Source: Cellulomonas humilata
GTDB taxonomy: Bacteria; Actinomycetota; Actinomycetes; Actinomycetales; Cellulomonadaceae
Reading direction: 5' to 3'
Length of the DNA: 64,000 bases
NCBI RefSeq assembly: GCF_013359775.1
Contig: NZ_JABMCI010000071.1
Location: forward strand, 273,404 to 337,403
Each line of letters begins with the position of its first letter. Positions within the stretch are counted from its first letter, which is position 1. The position numbers were made by a program, and so were the translations under genes. Shown here piece after piece: positions 44,752 through 54,355 of this stretch. The notes under the pieces are model-generated. The model was not told the origin of the DNA. It ran no database searches and was given only the letters and a program-made list of their open reading frames with translations.

Positions 44752-45482
44752 GCTGAATGTCCTTCCACGGAGAGCACGGGGTGGGCAGGGGCGGTGGAGA
44801 TCGGGATGTTCGTGGTGCAGACGTGGCCGCCGCCGGCCAGCGTCGAGAGGCGCTGCACGTGCACGCCGAGGAGCCGGGAGAACGCCCGCGCCTCGGCCTC
44901 GCACAGCTGCGGGAACTGGTGCGCGACGTCCTGGACGGGGCAGTGCCCCTGGCACAGCTGCATGGCGGCTCCCCCGGGGGCGGGTCGCGCGGAGGCGGCA
45001 TACCCGTCCGCGGCGAGGCCGTCCGCCAGCGCGCGGACGCGGGCGGCGACGTCCGGTCCGGCGGCGTCGACGGCGACGGCGTGCCGCTCCTCGAGCTCGC
45101 GGACGCGCTGCTCGGCGAAGCCCTGGACGGCCTGCGGGCCGGCGGTCTCGGCGAGGAAGCGGAGCGCCTGCGCGGCGAGCTCGGAGTACCGGTGCGAGAG
45201 CGCGGACTGCCCGTGGCTGGTCACGACGTACCGGCGCGCCGGGCGACCGCGACCCTTCGGCCCGTTGGCTCCGTCGTGCACCGTGATCTGGTCCGTGGCC
45301 TCGAGGACACCGAGGTGGCGACGGATGCCGGCGGGCGCGAGGTCGAGCTGCGCGGCGAGCTCGGCGGCGGACACCGGACCGGCCGCGGCGATGATCTGGA
45401 GCACGCGCTGGCGGGTGCCGGCGTCGAAGTCCGTGGCGGTGTCCGCGGTGGGGTGGTCGACTGCACGCAGCGTCGCGTTCAT
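44748..45482 (-). CDS. sufR: SufR iron-sulfur sensing repressor
   Basis: ArsR/DeoR-like winged-helix regulator, 244 residues. The helix-turn-helix (VSAAELAAQLDLAPAGIRRHLGVLE, cut here to its core) lies at about 35-65. The C-terminal cluster ligands are C-x3-C in LCQGHCPVQDVAHQF (near 192-196), a third cysteine in QLCEAEA, and another in HVCTTNIP. ATG 45482 has GGAGG seven bases upstream; longer in-frame starts run through the operator. It leads the operon sufR-B-D-Rieske-C-S-U-T and probably represses it when Fe-S clusters are plentiful. Confidence 0.92.
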   Translation of the reverse strand: MNATLRAVDHPTADTATDFDAGTRQRVLQIIAAAGPVSAAELAAQLDLAPAGIRRHLGVLEATDQITVHDGANGPKGRGRPARRYVVTSHGQSALSHRYSELAAQALRFLAETAGPQAVQGFAEQRVRELEERHAVAVDAAGPDVAARVRALADGLAADGYAASARPAPGGAAMQLCQGHCPVQDVAHQFPQLCEAEARAFSRLLGVHVQRLSTLAGGGHVCTTNIPISTAPAHPVLSVEGHSA

Positions 45483-45545
45483 GCACACCTCCGTCGGGTC
45501 TTCGGTACGAGCGGCCGCGCACGGATGTCTGAGAGAAGGGGCCGC

Positions 45546-45575
45546 GATATTGGCAACATCCTTGTTGCGAATATC
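45546..45575. promoter_or_regulatory. Probable SufR operator
   Basis: A 30-bp inverted repeat from GATATT (45546) to AATATC (45575), one mismatch per arm, contains CAAC (45554-45557), six bases, then GTTG (45564-45567). CAAC-N6-GTTG is the SufR recognition core reported in cyanobacteria. It lies 64 bases before sufR and faces the suf operon promoter region; the divergent ABC gene starts 85 bases away. Confidence 0.75.
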
Positions 45576-45646
45576 CATCCCCGCAAGCAAGGTGAGCCTT
45601 CGCTCAGGGTCGCGTCCCTCACACCGGCACCGTCCGGCGAGCGCCC

Positions 45647-45652
45647 TAGACT
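45647..45652 (+). promoter_or_regulatory. -10 box of the ABC transporter at 45661
   Basis: TAGACT ends 8 nt before GTG 45661; leaderless arrangement. Confidence 0.45.
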
Positions 45653-45660
45653 TCCCTCTC

Positions 45661-46575
45661 GTGCCCGACTCCCCCGCGCTCGAGATCTCCGGGCTCGTCA
45701 AGCGCTACGGCGGCCGCGCCGTCGTCGACGGGCTCGACCTCGTCGCCCACCGCGGACAGGTGACCGCGGTCCTCGGGCCCAACGGCGCCGGCAAGACCAC
45801 GACGGTCGAGTGCTGCGAAGGTCTGCGGGAGCCCGACGGCGGCTCGGTGCGCGTCCTCGGGCTCGACCCGCTCGCCGACGCCCGGGACCTGCGCCCGCGG
45901 GTGGGGGTCATGCTCCAGGACGGCGGGCTGCCGACCGGCGTGAAGGCGCACGAGATGCTCGCGCACGTCTCCCGGATGTACGCCGACCCGCGGGACGTGG
46001 GCGAGCTGACCGAGCGCCTCGGGCTCGGCTCGTTCGCGCGGACCACGGTCCGGCGGCTCTCCGGGGGCCAGCGCCAGCGGCTCGCGCTCGCCGCGGCGAT
46101 CGTCGGCCGGCCCGAGGTCGTGTTCCTCGACGAGCCGAGCGCGGGCATGGACCCGCAGACCCGGCACGCCGTCTGGGACCTGGTGCGCGAGCTGCGCGAC
46201 GAGGGCGTCGCCGTCGTCCTCACGACGCACCTCATGGACGAGGCCGAGGACCTCGCCGACCATGTCGTCGTGGTCGACCACGGCCGCGTGATCGCCGAGG
46301 GCTCGGTGCCGTCGCTCGTCTCGTCCGCCGACGACCGCACCCTGCGGCTCGAGACCACCCCCGGCCTCGCCCTGCGCGACGCGCTGGGGACGGACTTCGA
46401 CGTCACCGAGCCGCGCGACGGCTCGTACACGGTCACCGGGGCCGTCGACCCCGAGGCGGTCGCGGCGGTGACGGCCTGGCTCGCCGCGCACGGGGCGCTG
46501 GCCACCCGGTTGACCGTCGGGCGTCGCACCCTCGAGGACGTCTTCCTCGACCTGACCGGACGGAACCTGCGATGA
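45661..46575 (+). CDS. ABC-2 type exporter ATPase
   Basis: ATP-binding subunit of 304 residues, DrrA/CcmA-like. Walker A GPNGAGKTTTVECCEG (near residue 40), signature LSGGQRQRLALAAAI, Walker B VVFLDEPSAGMDP and H-loop TTHLMDEAEDLAD are clear; a C-terminal extension (about 220-304) ends RRTLEDVFLDLTGR, typical of this group. GTG 45661 follows a -10 box by 8 nt. It is coupled to the permease gene (ATGA). The pair lies divergent from sufR, as in many actinobacteria, so it might serve envelope or heme processes, but this is unproven. Confidence 0.9.
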   Translation: MPDSPALEISGLVKRYGGRAVVDGLDLVAHRGQVTAVLGPNGAGKTTTVECCEGLREPDGGSVRVLGLDPLADARDLRPRVGVMLQDGGLPTGVKAHEMLAHVSRMYADPRDVGELTERLGLGSFARTTVRRLSGGQRQRLALAAAIVGRPEVVFLDEPSAGMDPQTRHAVWDLVRELRDEGVAVVLTTHLMDEAEDLADHVVVVDHGRVIAEGSVPSLVSSADDRTLRLETTPGLALRDALGTDFDVTEPRDGSYTVTGAVDPEAVAAVTAWLAAHGALATRLTVGRRTLEDVFLDLTGRNLR

Positions 46576-47321
46576 GCACGGCAGCCCCGACGACCCAGCG
46601 CGTCCTCGCGCAGACCGCGTTCGAGGCGCGCGCCATCCTGCGCAACGGCGAGCAGCTGCTCGTCACGCTCATCGTGCCCGTCCTGGTGCTCGCCGGTCTG
46701 TCGAGGGTCACCGCGATCGACCTGGACACCGGCGGCGCCAGCCGGATCGACTTCCTCACGCCCGGCATCCTGGCGCTCGCGGTGATGACGTCGTCGTTCA
46801 CCTCGCAGGCCATCGCCTCCTCCTTCGACCGCCGGAACGGCGTCCTGCGGCTGCTGTCCACCACCCCGCTCGGGCGCGGCGGGCTGCTCGCGGGCAAGGT
46901 GCTGGGCGTCCTCGTGGTCGAGCTCGTGCAGGTGGTCGTGATCGGCGCGGTCGCGCTCCTGCTCGGCTGGCGCCCCGACCCCGCGGGCCTCGTCCTGGCC
47001 CTCGTGGCGATCGTCCTGGGCACCGCCGCCTTCACCGCGCTCGCCCTGCTCGTCGCGGGGACGCTGCGTGCCGAGGCCGTCCTCGCGCTCGCCAACCTGC
47101 TGCTGCTCGTCCTCGCGGTCGCCGGCGGGGTCGTCATCCCCGCCGAGCAGCTGCCCGGCCCGATGGCCCACATCGCCCTGCTGCTGCCGTCGGGCGCCCT
47201 CGGCGAGGCCATGCGCGAGACGCTGATGCACGGCGCCCTACCCGCTTGGTCGGTCGTGGTCCTCGTCGGCTGGACCGCCGCCCTGGGCTGGGGTGCGAGC
47301 CGGCTGTTCCGCTGGCACTGA
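46572..47321 (+). CDS. ABC-2 type exporter permease
   Basis: Membrane subunit of 249 residues with six helices: one near 25-43, then a re-entrant SSFTSQAIASSFDRRNGVLRLL-like cytoplasmic coupling segment (cut at residue ~75-95), and four more to the C-terminus. It pairs with the ATPase just upstream (4-base overlap). Its last codons are part of a 16-bp direct repeat that recurs 21 bases downstream. Confidence 0.88.
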   Translation: MSTAAPTTQRVLAQTAFEARAILRNGEQLLVTLIVPVLVLAGLSRVTAIDLDTGGASRIDFLTPGILALAVMTSSFTSQAIASSFDRRNGVLRLLSTTPLGRGGLLAGKVLGVLVVELVQVVVIGAVALLLGWRPDPAGLVLALVAIVLGTAAFTALALLVAGTLRAEAVLALANLLLLVLAVAGGVVIPAEQLPGPMAHIALLLPSGALGEAMRETLMHGALPAWSVVVLVGWTAALGWGASRLFRWH

Positions 47322-47342
47322 GCACCGTTCCGCTGGCACTGA
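47306..47342. repeat. 16-bp direct repeat at the permease end
   Basis: GTTCCGCTGGCACTGA occurs at 47306-47321 (ending on the permease stop) and again at 47327-47342. It looks like a small tandem duplication of the gene end. Confidence 0.9.
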
Positions 47343-47427
47343 CCGTCGGCACAGAGCGCGGTTCCGTGCGCCGAGCGCTGTGACGCGCCTCGCCCACGGG
47401 CCGGTCCGGTGCGTGGTGGCCGGACCG

Positions 47428-47433
47428 TAGGCT
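47428..47433 (+). promoter_or_regulatory. -10 box of ctaA
   Basis: TAGGCT ends 7 nt before GTG 47441; leaderless arrangement. Confidence 0.45.
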
Positions 47434-47440
47434 GGTCGTC

Positions 47441-48367
47441 GTGAGCTCGTCCCCTGCCCTCGACACCCGCCAGTCGACCCTGGACCGGTTCCGCGACCGG
47501 TGGACCTGGACCGCCGTGGTCGCCAACCTCGTCGGGCAGATCGTCATCATCGTCACCGGCGGTGCGGTGCGGCTGACGTCCTCCGGCCTCGGGTGCTCCA
47601 CGTGGCCCCAGTGCGAGCCCGGCCAGTTCACCCCCCAGCTCCACAGTGCGACGTCGTTCCACCCGTACGTCGAGTTCGGCAACCGGACCGTCAGCGTGCT
47701 GCTCGTGGCCGTCGCCGCCGTGGTCGCGGTCCTCGTGGTCCTCGACCGGCGCCGGCCGTGGTCCTACCGCCGCCTCGGGCTGGTCCCCGTCGTCGGCGTG
47801 CTGATCCAGGCCGTCATCGGCGGGATCACCGTGCTGGTGGACCTGCACCCCGCGATCGTCGGCAGCCACCTGCTCATCTCGATGGCGCTCGTCGCGTTCT
47901 CGGCGTGGCTGGTCGTGCGGACCAGCGAGGGCGACGGTCCGGCCGTCCGGCTCGTGGACCGCACCACGACGCTCGCCGTGCGCGCCCTCGTCGCGCTCAC
48001 CACCGTGGTCCTCGTGCTCGGCGTGGTCGTCACCGGCGCCGGCCCGCACTCCGGCGACGACGAGGTCGGATACCGCTTCGGCGTCGACCCGTGGCTCATG
48101 GCCAAGCTGCACGCGGCCTCCGTCTGGGCGTTCGTCGCGGTGCTCGTGGTCGTCCTGGTCCTGCTGCGCCGCCGCGGGGTCCGGGGGCGGCCGTGGACCA
48201 CGGGTCTGGTGGTCCTCGCCGTCACGCTCGGCCAGGGCGCCATCGGCTACGTCCAGCTGTTCACCGGCCTGCCGATCGCGCTGGTCAACCTGCACATGCT
48301 CGGCGCGGCACTGCTCGCGGCTGCGGTCACGTTCTTCGTCGGGAGCCTGCGCACGCGGGGTGCCTGA
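47441..48367 (+). CDS. ctaA: Heme A synthase (CtaA/COX15)
   Basis: Oxidises heme O to heme A for cytochrome aa3 oxidase. The 308-residue membrane protein has about eight helices in two four-helix bundles. Heme-ligand histidines fall in FHPYVEFGNR (near 67), IVGSHLLISMAL (near 139), MAKLHAASVWAF (near 224) and VNLHMLGAAL (near 288). The early GGAVRLTSSGLGCSTWPQC (near 36) with its cysteines is the CtaA loop. Actinobacterial genomes often place ctaA near suf and ABC-2 genes, as here. Confidence 0.93.
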   Translation: MSSSPALDTRQSTLDRFRDRWTWTAVVANLVGQIVIIVTGGAVRLTSSGLGCSTWPQCEPGQFTPQLHSATSFHPYVEFGNRTVSVLLVAVAAVVAVLVVLDRRRPWSYRRLGLVPVVGVLIQAVIGGITVLVDLHPAIVGSHLLISMALVAFSAWLVVRTSEGDGPAVRLVDRTTTLAVRALVALTTVVLVLGVVVTGAGPHSGDDEVGYRFGVDPWLMAKLHAASVWAFVAVLVVVLVLLRRRGVRGRPWTTGLVVLAVTLGQGAIGYVQLFTGLPIALVNLHMLGAALLAAAVTFFVGSLRTRGA

Positions 48368-48413
48368 CGTGCTTCGTCCCGGTATCTGCTGTTCTCGTGT
48401 CGGTGGTCTCTCC

Positions 48414-48419
48414 TAGCCT
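48414..48419 (+). promoter_or_regulatory. -10 box of the DrrA-type gene
   Basis: TAGCCT ends 6 nt before ATG 48426; leaderless arrangement. Confidence 0.45.
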
Positions 48420-48425
48420 CGAACC

Positions 48426-49457
48426 ATGGCAGACGCGATCACCGCTCAGGGACTCGTCAAGCGATACAAGACCGTCACGGCCCTCGACGGGGTCGATCTG
48501 GCCGTGCCCACCGGCTCCGTGCTGGGCCTGCTCGGTCCCAACGGGGCCGGCAAGACGACCATCGTCCGCATCCTCACCACGCTCCTGCGGCCCGACGCGG
48601 GCTCGGCCACCGTGGCCGGCGTGGACGTCCTGACCAAGCCGCGGGACGTGCGGCGACGCATCGGCCTGTCCGGCCAGTACGCCGCCGTCGACGAGTACCT
48701 CACCGGCTTCGAGAACCTCGACATGATCGGCCGGCTGTACCACCTGGGCGCCAAACGCTCCCGGGAGCGGGCGCGGGAGCTGCTCGCGGCGTTCCGGCTC
48801 GAGGACGCGGCAGACCGACCGTCCAAGACCTACTCGGGCGGCATGCGCCGCCGGCTCGACCTCGCCGGCGCGCTCGTCGCGGACCCGCCGATCATCTTCC
48901 TCGACGAGCCGACCACCGGGCTGGACCCGCGTGGCCGCACCGAGATGTGGGAGGTGATCCAGAACCTCGTGGCCGGTGGCACCACCCTGCTGCTCACCAC
49001 GCAGTACCTGGAGGAGGCCGACCTGCTGGCCGACGACATCGTGGTCATCGACCACGGCAAGATCATCGCGCAGGGCACCGCCGACCAGCTGAAGACCCAG
49101 GTGGGCGGCGAGCGCCTCGAGCTCACGGTCCGCGACCCCGACACACTGCTGGCCGCCCGGGACCTGCTCGAACCCCTCGGCGTGGGCAAGGCCGCACTCG
49201 ACGAGGGCCGCCGCACGCTGCTCATGCCGATCAGCGGGGGCGCGCAGGTCCTCACCGAGGCGCTGCGCGTCCTCGACGACGCACACATCGGCATCGACGA
49301 CGTGGGCCTGCGACGGCCCACGCTGGACGACGTGTTCCTGTCCTTGACCGGGCACGCCAGCGAGGAGGAACCGGAGGCCCGAGCGAGCGAGCCCGACCCG
49401 CCCCCGGCTCCGGGTCGTCACGCCGCCGCCCCACAGTCCGTCAGCGGAGGTGCCTGA
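48426..49457 (+). CDS. Daunorubicin-resistance-type ABC ATPase (DrrA family)
   Basis: ATPase subunit of 343 residues. Walker A GPNGAGKTTIVRIL (near 38), the long Q-loop region SGQYAAVDEYLTGFENL, signature YSGGMRRRLDLAGAL, Walker B IIFLDEPTTGLDP and H-loop TTQYLEEADLLADD are of the DrrA type, as is the C-terminal RRPTLDDVFLSLTGH. A 30-residue Pro/Ala/Glu tail is extra. It is coupled to the permease by a TGATG overlap. Drug or lipid export is the family role; the substrate here is unknown. Confidence 0.92.
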   Translation: MADAITAQGLVKRYKTVTALDGVDLAVPTGSVLGLLGPNGAGKTTIVRILTTLLRPDAGSATVAGVDVLTKPRDVRRRIGLSGQYAAVDEYLTGFENLDMIGRLYHLGAKRSRERARELLAAFRLEDAADRPSKTYSGGMRRRLDLAGALVADPPIIFLDEPTTGLDPRGRTEMWEVIQNLVAGGTTLLLTTQYLEEADLLADDIVVIDHGKIIAQGTADQLKTQVGGERLELTVRDPDTLLAARDLLEPLGVGKAALDEGRRTLLMPISGGAQVLTEALRVLDDAHIGIDDVGLRRPTLDDVFLSLTGHASEEEPEARASEPDPPPAPGRHAAAPQSVSGGA

Positions 49458-50269
49458 TGGCTGCGCCCACCGTGTTCTCGGACAGCTACGTCGTCGCCAA
49501 GCGCAACATCATCAAGATCAAGCGCGTCCCCGACCTGCTGGTCTTCACCACGCTCTCCCCGATCATGTTCGTGCTGCTGTTCGCCTACGTGTTCGGCGGC
49601 GCGATCGACGTCCCCGGCGGTGCCGACGCCGACGCCTACCGCGAGTTCCTCATGGCGGGGATCTTCGCCCAGACCGTCATCTTCGGTGCCACCATCACGG
49701 GCGCCGGCCTGGCGGAGGACATCAAGAAGGGGATCATCGACCGGTTCCGGTCCCTGCCGATGGCGCCCTCCGCCGTGCTGACCGGCCGCACCATCTCGGA
49801 CGTCGCCAACAACATCCTGGTGCTCATCGTCATGTCTCTGACGGGCCTGCTGGTGGGCTGGGGCATCCACAGCTCGTTCGGCGAGGCGGCGCTCGGCTTC
49901 CTGCTGCTGCTGATCTTCTCGTACTCGATCTCGTGGATCATGGCGTGGCTGGGGATGCTGGTACCCAGCGTCGAGGTGTTCAACAACGCGACGTTCATCG
50001 TGATCTTCCCGCTCACGTTCGTCGCCAACACGTTCGTCCCGCTCGAGACGCTGCCGGCGCCGCTCCAGACGTTCGCCGAGTGGAACCCGGTGTCGGCGGT
50101 CACGCAGGCCTCCCGCGAGCTGTTCGGCAACATCCCCGAGGGGGTGCCGACCCCGGACGCGTGGCCGCTCCAGAACTCGGTGCTCTACACGCTGATCTGG
50201 GCGGCGATCTTCATCATCGTGTTCGTCCCGCTGTCCAACCTCCAGTACCAGCGCTCGACCAGCCGCTGA
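49457..50269 (+). CDS. DrrB-type ABC-2 permease
   Basis: Membrane partner of the DrrA-like ATPase, 270 residues with six helices. An N-terminal cytoplasmic helix (AKRNIIKIKRVPDLLVF, from about 14) precedes the first span; the coupling segment AEDIKKGIIDRFRSLPMAPS (near 85-104) is a clear ABC-2 feature, and ETLPAPLQTFAEWNPVSAVT marks the last outer loop. Start overlaps the ATPase stop by one base. A strong hairpin follows the stop. Confidence 0.92.
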   Translation: MAAPTVFSDSYVVAKRNIIKIKRVPDLLVFTTLSPIMFVLLFAYVFGGAIDVPGGADADAYREFLMAGIFAQTVIFGATITGAGLAEDIKKGIIDRFRSLPMAPSAVLTGRTISDVANNILVLIVMSLTGLLVGWGIHSSFGEAALGFLLLLIFSYSISWIMAWLGMLVPSVEVFNNATFIVIFPLTFVANTFVPLETLPAPLQTFAEWNPVSAVTQASRELFGNIPEGVPTPDAWPLQNSVLYTLIWAAIFIIVFVPLSNLQYQRSTSR

Positions 50270-50277
50270 GCCCGGAG

Positions 50278-50311
50278 ACGACGATGCCGCCCCGAGGGGC
50301 GGCATCGTCGT
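50278..50311. terminator. Bidirectional terminator between drrB-type and nudix genes
   Basis: Sixteen-base-pair perfect stem (ACGACGATGCCGCCCC and its complement) with a 2-nt nominal loop, placed between convergent genes, 9 bases after one stop and 13 before the other. Confidence 0.88.
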
Positions 50312-50323
50312 GCTCAGCGACCG

Positions 50324-50916
50324 TCAGACGGTCACAGCCTCCAGCGTCGACCAGCCGCGTGCCCGGGCCGCCGCGGCGGCGAGCACCCCGGTGACCGCCG
50401 TGGGGCTGCGCAGGCGCCCGGACAGCGCCGCATCGACGGCGTCGTCGAGCGGGACCCACACCGGCACCATGCCCGCTTCCTCGTCGGTGCGCGTGTGCAG
50501 GTCGGCCTCCGCCACGGGCTGCAGGTCGCGCGCCAGGAACACCCGGATCCGCTCGTCCGACCCGCCGGGCGTGGTGAAGAAGTCCACCAGCCGCCACCAG
50601 GAGCCGGCCACCAGGTCGGCCTCCTCGGCGAGCTCCCGTGCAGCGGCCACGGCGAGGTCCTCGTCCGGGACGTCGCGCAGCCCCGCGGGCGGTTCCCACA
50701 GCTCGGAGCGCACCGGGTGCCGGTACTGCGAGAGCAGCAGCACGCGGTCGTCGTCGTCGAGCGCGATGACCGCGACCGCACCCGGGTGCGCCACGTACTC
50801 CCGAAGCACCTGCGTCTCGCCGAGGTCCACCACGTCGCCGACCAGGTCGAAGATCCGCCCCGCGTGGATCACGTCGTGCGACACGACCGGGCGGGGCGCC
50901 TCGACGTCAGCGAGCA

Positions 50917-50917
<1 letters not shown>
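50324..50917 (-). CDS. Nudix hydrolase, ADP-ribose pyrophosphatase type
   Basis: Hydrolyses ADP-ribose or a related nucleoside diphosphate, 197 residues. The Nudix box is complete: GLRDVPDEDLAVAAARELAEEADL in outline (G-x5-E-x7-REL-x2-E at about residues 78-101, cut to key residues G, E, R-E, E-E). The upstream LLSQYRHPVRSELWEPPAG is typical of ADP-ribose pyrophosphatases. Its ATG shares one base with the pyrG stop (TGATG). In M. tuberculosis the matching neighbour of pyrG (Rv1700) is an ADP-ribose pyrophosphatase. Confidence 0.92.
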
Positions 50918-52587
<1,670 letters not shown>

Positions 52588-52595
52588 GGGATTCC

Positions 52596-52601
52596 AACCT
52601 A
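52596..52601 (-). promoter_or_regulatory. -10 box of pyrG
   Basis: TAGGTT on the minus strand, 8 nt before GTG 52587; leaderless arrangement. Confidence 0.5.
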
Positions 52602-52672
52602 CCCGACGATTGCCCGTTACCGGAGCACGGCGCGGGTGAGTCCGGACACGTCGTCGCTCCGGGGCCCGGCGG

Positions 52673-54355
52673 TCACAACGTCGGCGCGCTCGGGTTCGCG
52701 GGGTCCGGGACCCGGTCGACGACGACCGGCCGCGGCTCCGCCTCGATGCTCCGGAAGTCCCGCAGCGTCGCCCGGTCACCCAGAGCGAGCGCACCGGCGA
52801 CGACGAGGGCGGCGATGATCCCGCCGCCCGCGGCCGCGCCGAGCGCGGTGAGCGGACCGTGGCCGCCGACCTCGGCGACCGCGTCCACGACCCACCGTCC
52901 CGCCAGGGCACCGACCCCGGCTCCGAGGACGAGCACCACCGCCGTGCGCGGCAGCCCCGCCGTCGCTGCTCTGCCCGCCGCGCGCCGCAGCAGCACGACC
53001 GCGACGACACCCCCGACGAGCATGCCGAGCGAGCTGGCTTGGGCCAGGGCGAGCAGGGTCGCCTCCGGGTCGTTCCCGGCGGGCGCCCGCACCGCTGCGA
53101 GCACGGGCGTCGCCACAGCGACGGTCCCCCATCCCGCGACGTTGGCCGTGATGGCGGCGCGCCCGCGCTCGAGTGCGTAGAGCGCCCGCGACGCGTGGAA
53201 CATGAGCGCGAAGCCGAGCAGGCCCGGCATGAGCCAGGAGATCGTGAGCGTCATGGCACGCAGGCCCGTACCGCCGTCGGCGATGGCCACGAACACGTCC
53301 GTGACCGCGGGAGCGGCGGCGGCGACGGCGGCCGCACCGAGGGCCGCGGCGGCCAGCACCGCACGGGCGGTCCCGGACGCCATCCGGGCGAACGCGTCGT
53401 GCTCACCCGACGCCGCGCGCTGCGCGAGCCGGGGGAACGTCGACGTGGCCAGGGGCACCACGAGGACCGCGTAGGGCAGCAGGTACACCTGCTGGGACCA
53501 CAGGTAGACCGACCAGGTGCCGGCGTTCCCGCGCTCGGCGGCCACCAGCAGCGCCACCAGCACCGAGAGCTGCTGAGCGACGAGCGAGCCCACCCCGGCG
53601 AACGCGAGGGCGGCCAGGCGCCGACCCGTGCCCGCGGGGAATCGCAGGGTCGGCCGGATGCGTACGCCCAGCCGCCGGACCGGCACGAACATCGGGAAGC
53701 ACATCGCCGCGACGCCCAGCGTGGTCCCCCACCCGAGCACCGCCAGCGCCTCGGACGTGACTGCCGCGGGGTCGTCGAGCTCCCCGCCGGCGAGCGCCGC
53801 GTAGACCAGGTAGGTCGCGATGACGACGACGGACGACAGCACCGGAGCGAACGCCGGCCAGAAGAACTTCTTGTGCGCCTGAAGCACCGCGTAGAGGAGC
53901 ACCGCGATGCCGTACATGGGCACCTGGACCGCGAAGACGGCGATGAAGTACTGGAGCAGGTCCCGCTGCGCGTCGTCGAGGCGCCCCGGCCACACCGACG
54001 CGATGAGCCCGCTGGAGGCCGCGAGTGCGGCGCCGAGAGGCACCAGCACCAGGAGCGTCCAGCCGAAGGTGGCGGACGTGATCGCGTCGATGTCCTTGCG
54101 CAGGCCGCGGGCGACGGGCAGCGCGAGCAGCGGCACGAGTGCGCCGGCCAGCGCGCCGCCCGCCGCGACCTCGAAGAGGACGTTGGGCAGCGTGTTGGCC
54201 GCGTTGTAGACGCCGCCGATGCTGCCGTCGTGGAACGCGTGCGCCTGGACGAGGTACCGGCCGAACCCGAGCACGCGGCTCAGGACGGTGACGGCGGCGA
54301 TCATCGCAGCGGCGCCACCGAGACCGGCGAGCGTGCGCCGCGCGGCCGGGCTCAC
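52673..54355 (-). CDS. murJ: MurJ/MviN lipid II flippase
   Basis: MATE/MOP-family membrane protein that flips peptidoglycan precursor lipid II. The 560-residue product has about 14 helices and the MviN opening VTVLSRVLGFGRYLVQAHAFHDG (cut; residues 20-42) with the conserved arginines, then AANTLPNVLFEVAAGGALAGALVP. GTG 54355 overlaps the stop of the preceding MraY-like gene (GTGA). The mycobacterial MviN carries extra pseudokinase and extracellular domains that are absent. It lies in an envelope/division block with steA and steB. Confidence 0.9.
   Translation of the reverse strand: MSPAARRTLAGLGGAAAMIAAVTVLSRVLGFGRYLVQAHAFHDGSIGGVYNAANTLPNVLFEVAAGGALAGALVPLLALPVARGLRKDIDAITSATFGWTLLVLVPLGAALAASSGLIASVWPGRLDDAQRDLLQYFIAVFAVQVPMYGIAVLLYAVLQAHKKFFWPAFAPVLSSVVVIATYLVYAALAGGELDDPAAVTSEALAVLGWGTTLGVAAMCFPMFVPVRRLGVRIRPTLRFPAGTGRRLAALAFAGVGSLVAQQLSVLVALLVAAERGNAGTWSVYLWSQQVYLLPYAVLVVPLATSTFPRLAQRAASGEHDAFARMASGTARAVLAAAALGAAAVAAAAPAVTDVFVAIADGGTGLRAMTLTISWLMPGLLGFALMFHASRALYALERGRAAITANVAGWGTVAVATPVLAAVRAPAGNDPEATLLALAQASSLGMLVGGVVAVVLLRRAAGRAATAGLPRTAVVLVLGAGVGALAGRWVVDAVAEVGGHGPLTALGAAAGGGIIAALVVAGALALGDRATLRDFRSIEAEPRPVVVDRVPDPANPSAPTL

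Noticed and set aside
47370..47400. Hairpin-like CACAG..GCG repeat after the ABC-2 permease
   Set aside because: The arms carry several mismatches; not convincing as a terminator.
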